Shown here one piece after another: positions 17,495 to 27,713 of a stretch of DNA of 64,000 bases. The notes beneath the pieces were generated by a model. It was not told the origin of the DNA, searched no databases, and worked only from the letters and a program-made list of their open reading frames with translations. The translations under genes and the position numbers were made by a program. Position 1 is the stretch's first letter; each line of letters starts with the position of its first letter. Source of the stretch: Runella aurantiaca (lineage in GTDB: Bacteria > Bacteroidota > Bacteroidia > Cytophagales > Spirosomataceae); contig NZ_QPIW01000007.1 of NCBI RefSeq assembly GCF_003339505.1, positions 1 to 64,000 of the forward strand. The letters run 5' to 3'.

Positions 17495-19009
17495 TTATTC
17501 CTTCACCCAAGTCAACTGCTTCCAATGGCTTGGGCCTTCATTGGTTTGATTTACGCCTTGGGTACTTCGGCCGTCTCGGATATATTTTGTCAACAAATCA
17601 GTGAGTTCTTGAACTACTAGAGGTTGTTTGTCTTGCACATTTTTTGTTTCGGCAATATCGTTTGCCATATCATACAGCTGTACCGAAGGTAAAGTTTTTG
17701 CTTCTTCGCTATTTTCTTTAGGAAAGCTGTTTCCTCCCGAATGGGAACATAAAACAAGTTTCCAATTTGCTTTTCTGATGGCAAAGAACCCATTAGAAGA
17801 ATGATGAACCACGGCCTCACGTTTGGCATAACGTGTGTTTTTACCCGTGATTTCACTTAAAAAACTGTAACTATCCTCGGCGGTGTTATCGCTTATGGTC
17901 GCATTGGTAAGTTCGGCGGCAGTTCTAAAAAAATCGGTTGTACTCACCAATTGAGCACTTACTTTTCCTTTGTTTAATTTACCACCCCAAGATACGATAA
18001 ACGGCACCCGATGCCCTCCTTCAAAAATATCGGTTTTTACACCACGGTACATTATAGAAGGATTATGTCCTTTGCTGAGTTGAGCTTTCATGTCGGCAGG
18101 ATTGGCAAAACCATTGTCCGACGCAAAAACGATGATGGTATTTTCATAGACACCATTTTTTTTCAGGGTTTCAACTACTTGCCTCACCACGTCATCTACC
18201 ATTAGTACAAAATCACCATAGGGTGAAACGCCGCTTTTACCTACAAATTTACCAATAGGCAAAATAGGCGTATGCGGTGCTGCCAAAGGGAAATAGAGAA
18301 AAAAAGGTTTGTCTTTTTTGGCATTTTCGTTGATGTACGCAATCGCTTTCTCCGTAAATTTCCCCAATACTTCTTCCGGCTTGAAATCAGGTGCCGCAAG
18401 CCCTGCCCTAAAGAGCCGAATTCCAGTCATCCCCGCAATCGAGTCTTTCGGAATAGAAGTACAAAAACCATTTTCAACGTAAGCATAGGGCGGCATATCC
18501 AACGAAGCAGGAATACAAAACGAATAATCGAACCCTCTCGCGTTGGGACCTTCTTTCACTTGCTTTGAATAATCAATTTTGGTTTCGCCAGCCTCTCGGT
18601 TATTCCAGTTCCACCCCAAATGCCATTTACCCACAACGCCAGTGGTGTAGCCTTGTTTTTGTAAAAATCCAGCAATGGTTTCCCTTTTTGAATCCATTAA
18701 AGGCGGGTCATAGCCGTGCAAAACGCCACTTTTCATGGTAGTTCGCCAGCTATATCTACCCGTCATGATGCCATAACGAGTGGGTGTACAGACCGAAGAG
18801 GTAGTATGCGCGTCTGTAAAGCGAACGCCCGATTGCGCAAGTTGGTCAATATTTGGGGTAATGATTTTGCCGTTTGGATTATAGGCCGACACATCACCAA
18901 TCCCCAAATCGTCGGCAAGGATGTAAACAATGTTTGGTTTTTGCTGTTTTTGGGCAAATAATGCCAAGCTACTCATCAACAAAAAACAGGCGATTTTTAG
19001 GGTTTGCAT
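17495..19009 (-). CDS. Exported arylsulfatase (formylglycine-type)
   Basis: A 504-residue type I sulfatase with a signal peptide ending ALFAQ (residue 20). The metal-binding Asp pair is in ILADDLGIGD (33-34). The formylglycine signature is C74-T-P-T-R78, so the active Cys would be matured by a formylglycine-generating enzyme encoded elsewhere. Further conserved parts are GKWHLG and IVFASDNGF. It removes sulfate esters, presumably from the glycan imported by the SusCD pair. The subfamily and exact position cleaved cannot be told by eye. It lies 84 bases after the toroid protein. Confidence 0.92.
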   Translation of the reverse strand: MQTLKIACFLLMSSLALFAQKQQKPNIVYILADDLGIGDVSAYNPNGKIITPNIDQLAQSGVRFTDAHTTSSVCTPTRYGIMTGRYSWRTTMKSGVLHGYDPPLMDSKRETIAGFLQKQGYTTGVVGKWHLGWNWNNREAGETKIDYSKQVKEGPNARGFDYSFCIPASLDMPPYAYVENGFCTSIPKDSIAGMTGIRLFRAGLAAPDFKPEEVLGKFTEKAIAYINENAKKDKPFFLYFPLAAPHTPILPIGKFVGKSGVSPYGDFVLMVDDVVRQVVETLKKNGVYENTIIVFASDNGFANPADMKAQLSKGHNPSIMYRGVKTDIFEGGHRVPFIVSWGGKLNKGKVSAQLVSTTDFFRTAAELTNATISDNTAEDSYSFLSEITGKNTRYAKREAVVHHSSNGFFAIRKANWKLVLCSHSGGNSFPKENSEEAKTLPSVQLYDMANDIAETKNVQDKQPLVVQELTDLLTKYIRDGRSTQGVNQTNEGPSHWKQLTWVKE

Positions 19010-19093
19010 TGGGTTCTGATGTTAATTGAATATTTCTTAGCGACGCCATCGGATGGGGGCCGAGGCATTCACCCCAAAATGATTACCTCGTTA

Positions 19094-20800
19094 CTAGGAC
19101 AATCTGATAGTATGCCTGAAAGGTGTAAAGCCCGTCAAATAGACCGTCGGGGCATCCATTGCGGGCAGTGCTCCTCTCAGTTGTATACCTTTGTGTTCGG
19201 CTTTGCCCGGACCAAATTGAATGGTATCAGCATTGACCGTGTAAGAGGCTGATTCGCCCGTCAATAGGTACGCAGTATCTTTTTTGGGATGTTTTGTAAT
19301 CCCCGAAAACGTGCCCCCCGCCCTAAAAATCAACTCAAATGACACAGGTACACCTTCCGTTCCAGTCATTTCAATGTCGATTTGCAATCCATTATTGGCC
19401 TCGCTTACTTTTACGATTGTTTCCAGTTTTTGAATTTCACTCTGCGGACGGTTTGCCCTCGGCATTTTGTCCCAATCTCCATCAGGCACAATTTTCTCTT
19501 TGGCAATCGGCTGATAATAAGGCCCTTCGAGCGAATTTTGCATCACCCAAGTGGTTCCTTCCTGCGTGATTTTTGCCGATTGAAACTGCCCTTTCCCGAA
19601 AAAAGACGCCGCTACCCGCATGGCTTGCAACACCGCGTTGCCTTTGTGAAACGTGAGCCAACTTGCGTTGTTGGACAAAATCGTGGCGTCCCAATTTTCC
19701 CGTCGAATCCGCACCAAACCCGAATACGGAAAGGCTTTGGCATAACTGGTCGGCAGGGGTTTGTCGGCGGGTAAGGCGCGCCCAAGGGTGGGGTCTTCCA
19801 GAAAATAATCCAGATAACCCGCTAATTGATTCTTAGTGCTCGTTTGTTCAATGAGCCGACACATGGCGGCCATTTTGCCGTTGTTGTCCAGCAAAGCCAT
19901 GTAGCGATAGCAGTAATAATAACGCGACATGTTGCCGATGGTGCCTTTGTCTTGTCGGTTGGAGGCTTCGGTTACCACCTCACCGTTGGGGTGGACGTAA
20001 TAAAGCGTCATCATCAAATTCTTACGGACTGGCTCCAACAATTCTGGTTTATTCAAGCCTTTCGCAATGATAATGAGTGAACGGTTTACAATGGGTGAAT
20101 AGCTGTTGGTGCTTTTCTCGTTGTATTGTCCATCGGGGTCAATATCTATGTGCTCAGCCAACCATTGTTCGATACGAGCCACGTAGCGCGGGTCGGGGAA
20201 AAGTTCATTTAATTTGGTCAGGGCCGCCGAGACCACCCAACGGTGATTTGGGGTATGAATACCGCCCACGGTCAGGGCTTCGCCCGCTCTTTTCAAAAAT
20301 GTTTTTATCAATTCGAGCGGCGATTCCGCACCTTTGACGTTTGACAGTTTCAAGTATTTATAGGCAGGAATCATATTTTCCAAAATAAAACCCGTATCGG
20401 GTGTAGAATGGAAATTGGTTTCCAAGAGGTCAATCGTTCCGTCAGAATGCTGCATTTTTAGTAGACACTGCGTTGCCGATTCTACCTCTTTTACCAATTC
20501 TTTGGATTGATAAAAAGCAGATTCGGGGCAAGACATTAACATACAGGCCGTGGCAATAAAAGCCGCTGTAGAATGTGGATTCGGAATCTCCATGTCATTC
20601 ATATAGCCACCAGCATATTTATGATTGGCATCGGTGACTTTCAGCGCTTTGTAGTTGGGGAAATTTTGGTCGTAAATTTTAATCCAATCGAGCAACCACG
20701 CAGGTTTCGGAGCGGTGTATTTATCAAAGTGTTGAAATCCCAACAATGGCACAGCACAGAGCGTACTGACTCCTGTGGTCACAAAAGTTCTTCTATTCAT
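19094..20800 (-). CDS. Tat-exported putative alpha/alpha-toroid glycan-active protein
   Basis: A 568-residue protein not assigned to a firm family. It begins NRRTFVTTGVSTLCAVPLLG, a Tat-like signal. Residues about 60-330 are rich in amphipathic helices, with paired motifs such as HSTAAFIATACMLM and HRWVVSAALTKLNELF, as in toroid-fold polysaccharide lyases. The C-terminal third (about 370-568) is beta-rich (FELIFRAGGTFSG, GIQLRGALPAM), as in the sandwich domain of heparinase II/III-type lyases. A lyase or related role is therefore plausible, supported by its place between DUF1080 and sulfatase genes. No catalytic residues are identified with certainty. Confidence 0.75.
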   Translation of the reverse strand: MNRRTFVTTGVSTLCAVPLLGFQHFDKYTAPKPAWLLDWIKIYDQNFPNYKALKVTDANHKYAGGYMNDMEIPNPHSTAAFIATACMLMSCPESAFYQSKELVKEVESATQCLLKMQHSDGTIDLLETNFHSTPDTGFILENMIPAYKYLKLSNVKGAESPLELIKTFLKRAGEALTVGGIHTPNHRWVVSAALTKLNELFPDPRYVARIEQWLAEHIDIDPDGQYNEKSTNSYSPIVNRSLIIIAKGLNKPELLEPVRKNLMMTLYYVHPNGEVVTEASNRQDKGTIGNMSRYYYCYRYMALLDNNGKMAAMCRLIEQTSTKNQLAGYLDYFLEDPTLGRALPADKPLPTSYAKAFPYSGLVRIRRENWDATILSNNASWLTFHKGNAVLQAMRVAASFFGKGQFQSAKITQEGTTWVMQNSLEGPYYQPIAKEKIVPDGDWDKMPRANRPQSEIQKLETIVKVSEANNGLQIDIEMTGTEGVPVSFELIFRAGGTFSGITKHPKKDTAYLLTGESASYTVNADTIQFGPGKAEHKGIQLRGALPAMDAPTVYLTGFTPFRHTIRLS

Positions 20801-20939
20801 TCGAAATGGGCGATTTAAGGGCTTAGTTTAATGAGTTGTATAAAACAACAAGTATGGGAGAAAGAGTACAAAAACCTCTCTTCTACTCTTTTATACGTTA
20901 ATTATTGCGTAGGCCAATTACAGTCTTGATTACCTATTT

Positions 20940-22304
20940 TTAAAACTCTCTGATTTTAATGCTTCTAAAATGGACTTCGTCGCCGTGGTCCTGCAAAAGA
21001 ATATGCCCGGCGGGTGCCTGCGCAAAATTCGGGTAGGTGTTGTATTTACTTTTGGCCACTAGATTGCGAAATATCTGCGAATAGCGGTCGTATTCCACCA
21101 TTTTGAGGTTATTGAGCCAATGTTCGACGTGCCCATCCCTTACTACCAATCGCAATTTATTCCATTTACCCGGCGGATTCATCCGTTTTGCGGTACTACC
21201 TTCCGACAAATTTTCGGCCGTGATAAGGTCATACAAAGAAGCCGTGGTACGGTTGCCCCCCACCCCTGCTTTGGCATCAGGATGCTCTTTGTCGTCGAGG
21301 ATTTGAAACTCTGGTCCTAGGCCCGTACCCGCTCTTTCTTTACGGTCTTCCACCACAAAATATTTTAGCCCGCTGTTGGCCCCCGTCGTGAGTTTAAAAT
21401 CCATTTCAAGCTCAAAGTTTGAAAATTCTTTGTCGGTAATAATATCACCACTTTTGACCAGCGTATCTTTTTTAGTACCAAACACTTTCAAAACTCCGTC
21501 CTGAATAGCCCAGCCTACCGTTGGAAATGTATCGTAATTTGCCAATCGCCAGCCCTCGGTGGTCTTGCCATCCCACAGCAAACGCCACCCCTTCCTTTTT
21601 TCATTTTCCGACAACTGGTTGAGCAGATAACTTATTTCGGGTGCTTCTTCGCCCCCTTTAAAAATGACCTCTTTCAAGTTATCCGTTGCAATTCTGATGT
21701 TTTTCCATTGAACCGTCAGCCCCACCTGCTCTTCTTTCTTGATTTGATGCACCTGCAACGCAATAAATCCACGAGCGGTTTGAGGGTCGAGAAGGTTGGT
21801 ACATGGAATACCGTTTATCCAAGTTTTAAGACTATTACCGATGGCCTCAATGTGGTATTTATTCCATTGACCAAGTTTAAAGGCCTTTTGTCCTTTGGGA
21901 TTTACGGACAAGGGATACAGCCAACCGTTGCGCCCTTCGTCGAAAATTCCTCCCGACCAAGCCCGGTCGCCAGGGTCGATTTCGACCTGATAGCCGTGTA
22001 CTTTTCCAGCCATAACGGCGGGGTCGCTGATGCTTCTGATTTGAATGCCTGAGTTCAGGCCTGCTTCTACTTTTACGTCAAGTTCCAACACAAAATCACC
22101 ATAAATCTGCTCGGTACACAGGAAGGAATTGGGTGTATTGAGTTGAGAAACTCCGACAATCGTGTTGTTGATGATTTTGTATTCTGCATTTCCATTCCTT
22201 TTTACCCAACCTTTCAAATCTTTTCCGTTAAAAAGGTCTTTCCATTGGGCAAAGGAGTGAAGGGAAAGAAGTATAATTGCGCAAATTAAAAAAAAGGATT
22301 TCAT
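20940..22304 (-). CDS. Secreted double DUF1080 protein (3-keto-disaccharide hydrolase-like)
   Basis: A 454-residue protein with a signal peptide ending SFAQ (residue 19). It holds two DUF1080 jelly-roll domains in tandem. The first (about 20-210) starts WKDLFNGKDLKGW; the second (about 240-454) starts WRLLWDGKTTEGWR. Each has the family's GGNRTT/GIFDEGRNGW-type loop and a WNKLRLVVRDGHVEHWLN strand. DUF1080 is annotated as 3-keto-disaccharide hydrolase and acts on glycosides oxidised at C3. It is the first gene after a hairpin downstream of susD, so it may be expressed below the level of susCD. Confidence 0.88.
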   Translation of the reverse strand: MKSFFLICAIILLSLHSFAQWKDLFNGKDLKGWVKRNGNAEYKIINNTIVGVSQLNTPNSFLCTEQIYGDFVLELDVKVEAGLNSGIQIRSISDPAVMAGKVHGYQVEIDPGDRAWSGGIFDEGRNGWLYPLSVNPKGQKAFKLGQWNKYHIEAIGNSLKTWINGIPCTNLLDPQTARGFIALQVHQIKKEEQVGLTVQWKNIRIATDNLKEVIFKGGEEAPEISYLLNQLSENEKRKGWRLLWDGKTTEGWRLANYDTFPTVGWAIQDGVLKVFGTKKDTLVKSGDIITDKEFSNFELEMDFKLTTGANSGLKYFVVEDRKERAGTGLGPEFQILDDKEHPDAKAGVGGNRTTASLYDLITAENLSEGSTAKRMNPPGKWNKLRLVVRDGHVEHWLNNLKMVEYDRYSQIFRNLVAKSKYNTYPNFAQAPAGHILLQDHGDEVHFRSIKIREF

Positions 22305-22348
22305 TGTGTATTTTGAATAAAAATTGAGTGGTGCAAACCAAAAGAATT

Positions 22349-22388
22349 AAAAAAAAGAGAAGAAAAATGGCTTCTTCTTCTCTTTTTT
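22349..22388 (-). terminator. Hairpin with U-tract after susD, probable partial terminator
   Basis: A perfect 14-bp stem (22351-22364 pairing with 22375-22388) around a 10-base loop. On the minus strand it is followed by eight T residues (A run 22349-22356). It lies 18 bases past the susD stop, inside the operon. Such sites commonly let susCD be transcribed more than the downstream enzyme genes. Confidence 0.7.
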
Positions 22389-22405
22389 GGGGAATAAATT
22401 AATTT

Positions 22406-24268
22406 TTAATAGCCCGGATTCTGGGTCATTTTAGGGAACGACAAATCAATTTCACTTTGCGGTATCGGCCTTAAATTATGAATCGCTGAAATCGACTGTC
22501 CTTTTACCCAAGGATTGTATTTCTTGACGCGTTCCACCAATTTTCCAGTACGTTTCAAATCAAACCATCTGCTGTATTCACCCATCAGTTCTCTCGCTCT
22601 TTCGTCCAAAATCAAGTCTACGGTGATATTCGCCGCCGTGGCTCTATAAGAGGCGGTTGTCAATGATTTTTGGTTTTCGGGGGCAGCGGCACATTTTGGG
22701 TCAGTCCCTTTTTTGGTTCCTAAGGCACGGTCCAATACTCGATTGTAATAAACCTCTGCACCACCCAATTTGCCATTTTTAGCACCTTTGACGATGGCTT
22801 CTGCCGCAATCAGATAAGCTTCCGCCGCTCTGAATACACATTCATTAAACGTTCCGAAGGCATCACCGTAAGGAATGCCCGGCTGCCAAAATTTCCACAT
22901 CAGCGGCGGTTGAATGTTCAAGCCCGAATTGTCAATGGGATAGCCGCCGCCATATTCATCGGCATTTACCACGGCATAGTTTTTCTTTCCTCCCAAGTCC
23001 ACCCCTCTTTCGGCCAATGTTGTGGCAGGTTTGTTCCAAGGCCTAGCAATCATCACGGTATCGCCCACGTTGAAGTTAATCCTTAAAGCGGGATTGCTCA
23101 GCGGTAGCGGTCGGTAATCTTTGACCGCCGCAAGAGCATAGCCAACACTTACAAAATTGTGCGCATAACGGGTGTCATTATCGGTATCAAAAAAGCGATA
23201 ACCAGCTGGCGTAACTTGATGTATGCCCAGGCAGCGATTATAGTCACTTGTTCTGCCCTTTGTACCGACAAATCCCTCGCCACTTGGCCCAAACTTAGAG
23301 TGCAGGTCATTGCCACCAGCTGCATCAGGGCTAAATGCCGCGTCTGTTTTGTTGGTCAATACGTCAGAATTGTATTGAACTGCAAAAATAATTTCGGCAT
23401 TTTTATCATTTTGAGCGCCCGTGTATTGCGTCAGGGGGTTGTTTGAACGCTTTGGGAATAAATCGCTGTAGTTGGCGGCCAAAGGATAAGTATCAATGAC
23501 TTTGTCGGCGTATAGAAGTGCCTGATCAAAGTCTGCTGTTGTCCCGCCTAAAGCGTTGTTGAAGTTCCAACCTCTTGTTAAATACACCCTTGACAACAAA
23601 AACTGCGCTGCTCCTTTGGTTATGCGACCGTAATTAGTGGCGGTAACGGGCAATTTTGCTTCACAATCCAACAAATCGGTGATGATTTGTTTGTACACAT
23701 CCGCCGAAGCTACGCGTTGAAAATCTTTGCTTGGCGACGTGATTTCTGTGAGTGGCATCGGAATATCGCCCCATTGCTGCACCGCATAAAACAGACACAA
23801 AGCCCGTAAAAACTTCGCTTCTGAAACCCTTGCATCTTTCAATGCAGGCGCCATTGTGGTAATATCATTGGCGCGAGTGATGGCCGAGTTGGTTCTGGCA
23901 ATCTCTGCATACAGGAGCTGCCAAAGGCGTTGAATATCCGCCAAATTAGCATTAAACTCAGCATTATAGACATCAAACAAACTGGGAACATTCTCTTTTC
24001 CAGTGACGGCCGAAGGATTCCAGCCGCTCTGGGCGGTAAAAATATCGGTTCCCTGCAACACCAAGATTCTGTTTTGGTGAATGTTTCTCAAAAGAGGATA
24101 ACACGCACGAACCAAATCTTCAAAACCCGCTTCGGTTTTAAAATAAACGTCGGTGGTAAGTGTGGTAACGGGCTTTTCAACCAAAAAGTCTTTTTCACAA
24201 CCCGTAGCAAAAACGCCCATAAAGGCAATTGCCACCGATGTAAGTCGTATTTTATAGTGTGATTTCAT
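22406..24268 (-). CDS. RagB/SusD family nutrient-uptake lipoprotein
   Basis: A 620-residue outer-membrane lipoprotein that captures glycan at the cell surface and lids the SusC channel. The lipobox GVFATGC sits at the end of a short signal. TPR-like helices and the SusD C-terminal region (ILDERARELMGEYSRWFDLKRTG) are clear. The ATG at 24268 is preferred to a TTG 21 bases upstream because it opens the lipoprotein signal. It follows the SusC stop by about 24 bases, the standard susCD pair order. The ligand cannot be deduced from sequence. Confidence 0.95.
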   Translation of the reverse strand: MKSHYKIRLTSVAIAFMGVFATGCEKDFLVEKPVTTLTTDVYFKTEAGFEDLVRACYPLLRNIHQNRILVLQGTDIFTAQSGWNPSAVTGKENVPSLFDVYNAEFNANLADIQRLWQLLYAEIARTNSAITRANDITTMAPALKDARVSEAKFLRALCLFYAVQQWGDIPMPLTEITSPSKDFQRVASADVYKQIITDLLDCEAKLPVTATNYGRITKGAAQFLLSRVYLTRGWNFNNALGGTTADFDQALLYADKVIDTYPLAANYSDLFPKRSNNPLTQYTGAQNDKNAEIIFAVQYNSDVLTNKTDAAFSPDAAGGNDLHSKFGPSGEGFVGTKGRTSDYNRCLGIHQVTPAGYRFFDTDNDTRYAHNFVSVGYALAAVKDYRPLPLSNPALRINFNVGDTVMIARPWNKPATTLAERGVDLGGKKNYAVVNADEYGGGYPIDNSGLNIQPPLMWKFWQPGIPYGDAFGTFNECVFRAAEAYLIAAEAIVKGAKNGKLGGAEVYYNRVLDRALGTKKGTDPKCAAAPENQKSLTTASYRATAANITVDLILDERARELMGEYSRWFDLKRTGKLVERVKKYNPWVKGQSISAIHNLRPIPQSEIDLSFPKMTQNPGY

Positions 24269-24291
24269 TGTTTTTCTGATTAATGTCAAGG

Positions 24292-27200
24292 TTAGAAACT
24301 GATATTTACGCCAAAGGAATAGGTTGCCGACGGCACATCATCCTGGAAAATAGCGGAATTGAATTCGGGATCAAAACCAGTAAAATTGCTAAACACAAAT
24401 GGATTCAACACTTGCAGATAGAGCCGTGCATTCGACATTTTCACCTTATTCAACGCCCGGTTGCCCAAGGTATAGCCCAAGGTAATATCAGAAATTCTTA
24501 AGAAGCTGGCATCTTGGTAAAAAATGGCATTGCGATAAGGATTTGCCGCTACTGTGCCGAAGAAAGTATTGGACGGATTATCGCTTCTCCAATAATCCAA
24601 GCCTGCTAATTTGTTGTATCTCGTACTACCAATCTCTCCAAAGGTCCCTGCCAGGGTATTGTTTCTGTATTGTACTCCGTTGCGGTAATAGGTAAAGAAG
24701 GAGAAATCAACATTTTTGTACTTAAAACGATTGGTAATACCCAAAATCCAATTGGGAAGCTGCGTACCCAGATACGTCCGATCATCAATGGCATCGGTTG
24801 AAGAAATCTGTCCGTCATTGTTTTGATCCACTACCCGCACAGACCCGGGCACTTGCTTGTATTTTGTAGCCAAGTCTTTGTCGGCGGTTTGCCAAATCCC
24901 GTTAAATTGAAAATCAAAATTGGCCCGGATCGGATAGCCGACAAAAAGATTATTGCCTTTATCTGCCATCTGACCGTTTCCATACAATTCGAGCAATTTG
25001 TTTTGGTTTCTGGTAAACGCAAACGTAGTATTCCAATTAAAATTCTGTTTAGAAATGTTCACCGTATTGAGCGTCAGCTCTACGCCTTTGTTCTCAATTT
25101 TACCCACGTTGGCTATTACTTGGGTGAAACCCGTCGTGGTGGGGAGTTTTTGATTCAAAATCAAATCATCGGTCTTTCGGTTGTAAATTTCGAGCGAAGC
25201 GGCAATCCGGTTTTTAAAGAATCCAAAGTCAATCCCTAAGTTTAACTCTTTGCTCCGCTCCCATCTCAAATCTTTGTTAGCCAAATTTAAAGGGGCAAAT
25301 CCATACGCCGCCGCTCCGTCAAAATCATAGCCTGTATTTAGCAAACCAGCCTGTGTACTGTAAGGATTGACGGTTGAGTTGCCTACTTGACCGTAGCTCA
25401 GGCGCAGTTTTAGGTTTGAAAACACATTCAGACTATTAATAAATTGCTCATCACCCAATCGCCACGCAAAAGCCACCGATGGGAAAAACGCCCATTTGTT
25501 ACCTTCGGCAAGTTGTGAAGCGCCGTCTGAACGACCAGTCAGGGTCAGTAAATATTTATCATTGAAAGAATAATTGATTCTTCCCATGTAGGATAAAATA
25601 GAGCGCTCGACCAGCGAACTGTTGATTCCTGAAATGGTTGCTGCCGTGTTCAATGCATACCAATCAGAAGCGTACGGCAAGTCCCTTACGGCGATTGAGT
25701 AGGCTTCATTTCTTTGATAATAAGCGCTTTGCAGGGCCGTAGCGGTAATTTTGTGCTTACCAAAATCCAAGTTATAATTCAGGATGTTGTCAATGGTATA
25801 GTTTCCGATGGTACGGTTGTCGTACTGTGCTCTTGGCTTTGCCCCGATCTGCGATTTTGACCATTGTCCTCTGAAATCACCCAAACGCTGTGAAGTATAA
25901 GACGCCGACAGGGAGGAGCGAAACGTCAGTCCTTTGAGTATAGTTACCTCCCCGTAGGCATTGGCCATGGCGTTCATGGTGGTGGTTTGCAGTTTTGACG
26001 TTTTGGGGTCAATATCAAGTAAGGGATTTCCTACCTGCTTGTCGTTGATTCCCATCCAAAAAGCATAGCCTTCTATATTCAAATCGCCATTTTCTGACGG
26101 ATTGGCAAGGTCTGAATAATATACAGTACCCGTAGGTCTGGCCCGATAGGCGTTTCTCAGGGATTCGCCCGAGCCTACATTTTGGTCGCTGTAGGTCAAA
26201 TAGGTGGTAAAACCTACTTTAAAACGTTCTCCCAACTTACTGTCCAGCCCTGCGTTTAAGTTGTATCTTTTGAATCCTGTATACAACACGTTGCCATCTT
26301 CGTTCAAAAAGCCACCCGAGAAGCGATAAGTAGTTTTCTCACTTCCTCCTGAAACGCTGATATTATGACTCATCTGAATACCTGGAGCGGTCACCAAATC
26401 CACCCAATCAGTTGTTTTTCCAGCATTAATATTGGCCGTTTCGGCGGCGGTAAACGTAGCCCCCGTTGCGCCTTCCAAGACTCTGTCTGTATAAGTCACT
26501 TTATAAAATTCTTCGGTATTCATCAAGCGCGGTATATGAGCCGGCGTTTTGATTCCGACATAGCTATCATAACTTACCCTTGGCTTACCAGAAAGTCCTT
26601 TTTTTGTCGTTATGATGATTACTCCGTTGGCCCCGCGAGCCCCGTAAATAGCCGTCGAGGATGCATCTTTCAGCACATCCATCGACTGAATATCGTTGGG
26701 ATTCAGGTTGTTGATATCACCTCCCATTAAGCCATCAATAACGACCAAAGGCTCGGTAGAGTTGTTGACCGTGTTTTCGCCTCTGATAGTGATGCTATAC
26801 CCCGCCCCAGGCTTATTGCTTGATTTAGTGACAGTTGCGCCCGCCACTTGCCCCTGAATGGCTCTTGCCGCCACCACGGGATTAGCCCTGACGATGTCTT
26901 TTGTTTGTACTGATGCCACGGCGCCCGTCAAATCAGTTTTTTTGATTTCACCATACCCTACCACAACCACCTCATTGAGGGCCATGTCGTCGGCTTTCAA
27001 TGATACATTCAGCGTGGTTCGGGTACCCACCAAAATTTCCTGTTTTACGTAACCAATAAAACTAAAAATCAATACACTGTTGTCGTCGGCAACTTCCACG
27101 CGAAAGCTCCCGTTTTCATCAGTGGCGGTTCCGCGCTGGGTTCCTTTAATGACGACGTTTACCCCCGGCAGGCGCTCGCCTGACTCACTCGTAACTACCC

Positions 27201-27693
27201 CAGTTACCATTTTTTCAATGGTCTGATTGGCGGGGAGGGAGTTGTTTAACGTTGAAAGTTGAGCCACCAAGTTTGATGGACGCTCCACAACCGATGGCCC
27301 CACGGGTGACGGGGTTTCTTGTAATACCGCTTTGGGATTCGCTTTTGAAGAAACAATGACAAAGGTGTCTTTACTCACTTTTTTTAAACGTAAGCCCAAA
27401 GGGCGCAGCATCTGCGATAAATTCCGCTCCGCATTGTTATGGCGACTCAACTGCCCCGTAGGGATAGAAATACCGTCAACTATTTTTTCTTCAAAAAGAA
27501 TGTCGATTCCATGCTGTTTTTTAAACTGCATCAGGGCATCCCTTAACGAAACTTTTCCTGCCGGTGTTTGCGGTTCCAATCGCGGCGCTGCCTGTTGGTT
27601 AAAGGCCAATAGTTGGGCCGAAAGCCGTGGTGCGGTGAGTAGCCACAAGACTACTCCTACCAAATAAACGGGAATACGGATAGGTCGAATCAT
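24292..27693 (-). CDS. SusC/RagA TonB-dependent outer-membrane transporter with STN domain
   Basis: About 1133 residues. After a signal peptide ending LSAQ come an STN signalling domain (about 35-110: LRDALMQFKKQHGIDILF), a carboxypeptidase-regulatory-like domain (GVVTSESGERLPGVNVVIKG), a plug (VVVVGYGEIKKTDLTG, then GVIIITTKKG) and a large beta-barrel ending in a terminal aromatic residue. It imports glycan fragments with TonB energy, and the STN domain relays substrate binding to FecR. The frame also permits a TTG start at 27717, overlapping the FecR stop as TTGA; the ATG at 27693 is preferred. It is transcribed after fecR and before susD. Confidence 0.95.
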   Translation of the reverse strand: MIRPIRIPVYLVGVVLWLLTAPRLSAQLLAFNQQAAPRLEPQTPAGKVSLRDALMQFKKQHGIDILFEEKIVDGISIPTGQLSRHNNAERNLSQMLRPLGLRLKKVSKDTFVIVSSKANPKAVLQETPSPVGPSVVERPSNLVAQLSTLNNSLPANQTIEKMVTGVVTSESGERLPGVNVVIKGTQRGTATDENGSFRVEVADDNSVLIFSFIGYVKQEILVGTRTTLNVSLKADDMALNEVVVVGYGEIKKTDLTGAVASVQTKDIVRANPVVAARAIQGQVAGATVTKSSNKPGAGYSITIRGENTVNNSTEPLVVIDGLMGGDINNLNPNDIQSMDVLKDASSTAIYGARGANGVIIITTKKGLSGKPRVSYDSYVGIKTPAHIPRLMNTEEFYKVTYTDRVLEGATGATFTAAETANINAGKTTDWVDLVTAPGIQMSHNISVSGGSEKTTYRFSGGFLNEDGNVLYTGFKRYNLNAGLDSKLGERFKVGFTTYLTYSDQNVGSGESLRNAYRARPTGTVYYSDLANPSENGDLNIEGYAFWMGINDKQVGNPLLDIDPKTSKLQTTTMNAMANAYGEVTILKGLTFRSSLSASYTSQRLGDFRGQWSKSQIGAKPRAQYDNRTIGNYTIDNILNYNLDFGKHKITATALQSAYYQRNEAYSIAVRDLPYASDWYALNTAATISGINSSLVERSILSYMGRINYSFNDKYLLTLTGRSDGASQLAEGNKWAFFPSVAFAWRLGDEQFINSLNVFSNLKLRLSYGQVGNSTVNPYSTQAGLLNTGYDFDGAAAYGFAPLNLANKDLRWERSKELNLGIDFGFFKNRIAASLEIYNRKTDDLILNQKLPTTTGFTQVIANVGKIENKGVELTLNTVNISKQNFNWNTTFAFTRNQNKLLELYGNGQMADKGNNLFVGYPIRANFDFQFNGIWQTADKDLATKYKQVPGSVRVVDQNNDGQISSTDAIDDRTYLGTQLPNWILGITNRFKYKNVDFSFFTYYRNGVQYRNNTLAGTFGEIGSTRYNKLAGLDYWRSDNPSNTFFGTVAANPYRNAIFYQDASFLRISDITLGYTLGNRALNKVKMSNARLYLQVLNPFVFSNFTGFDPEFNSAIFQDDVPSATYSFGVNISF

Positions 27694-27713
27694 TATCAAT
27701 AGGGGTTTAATTT

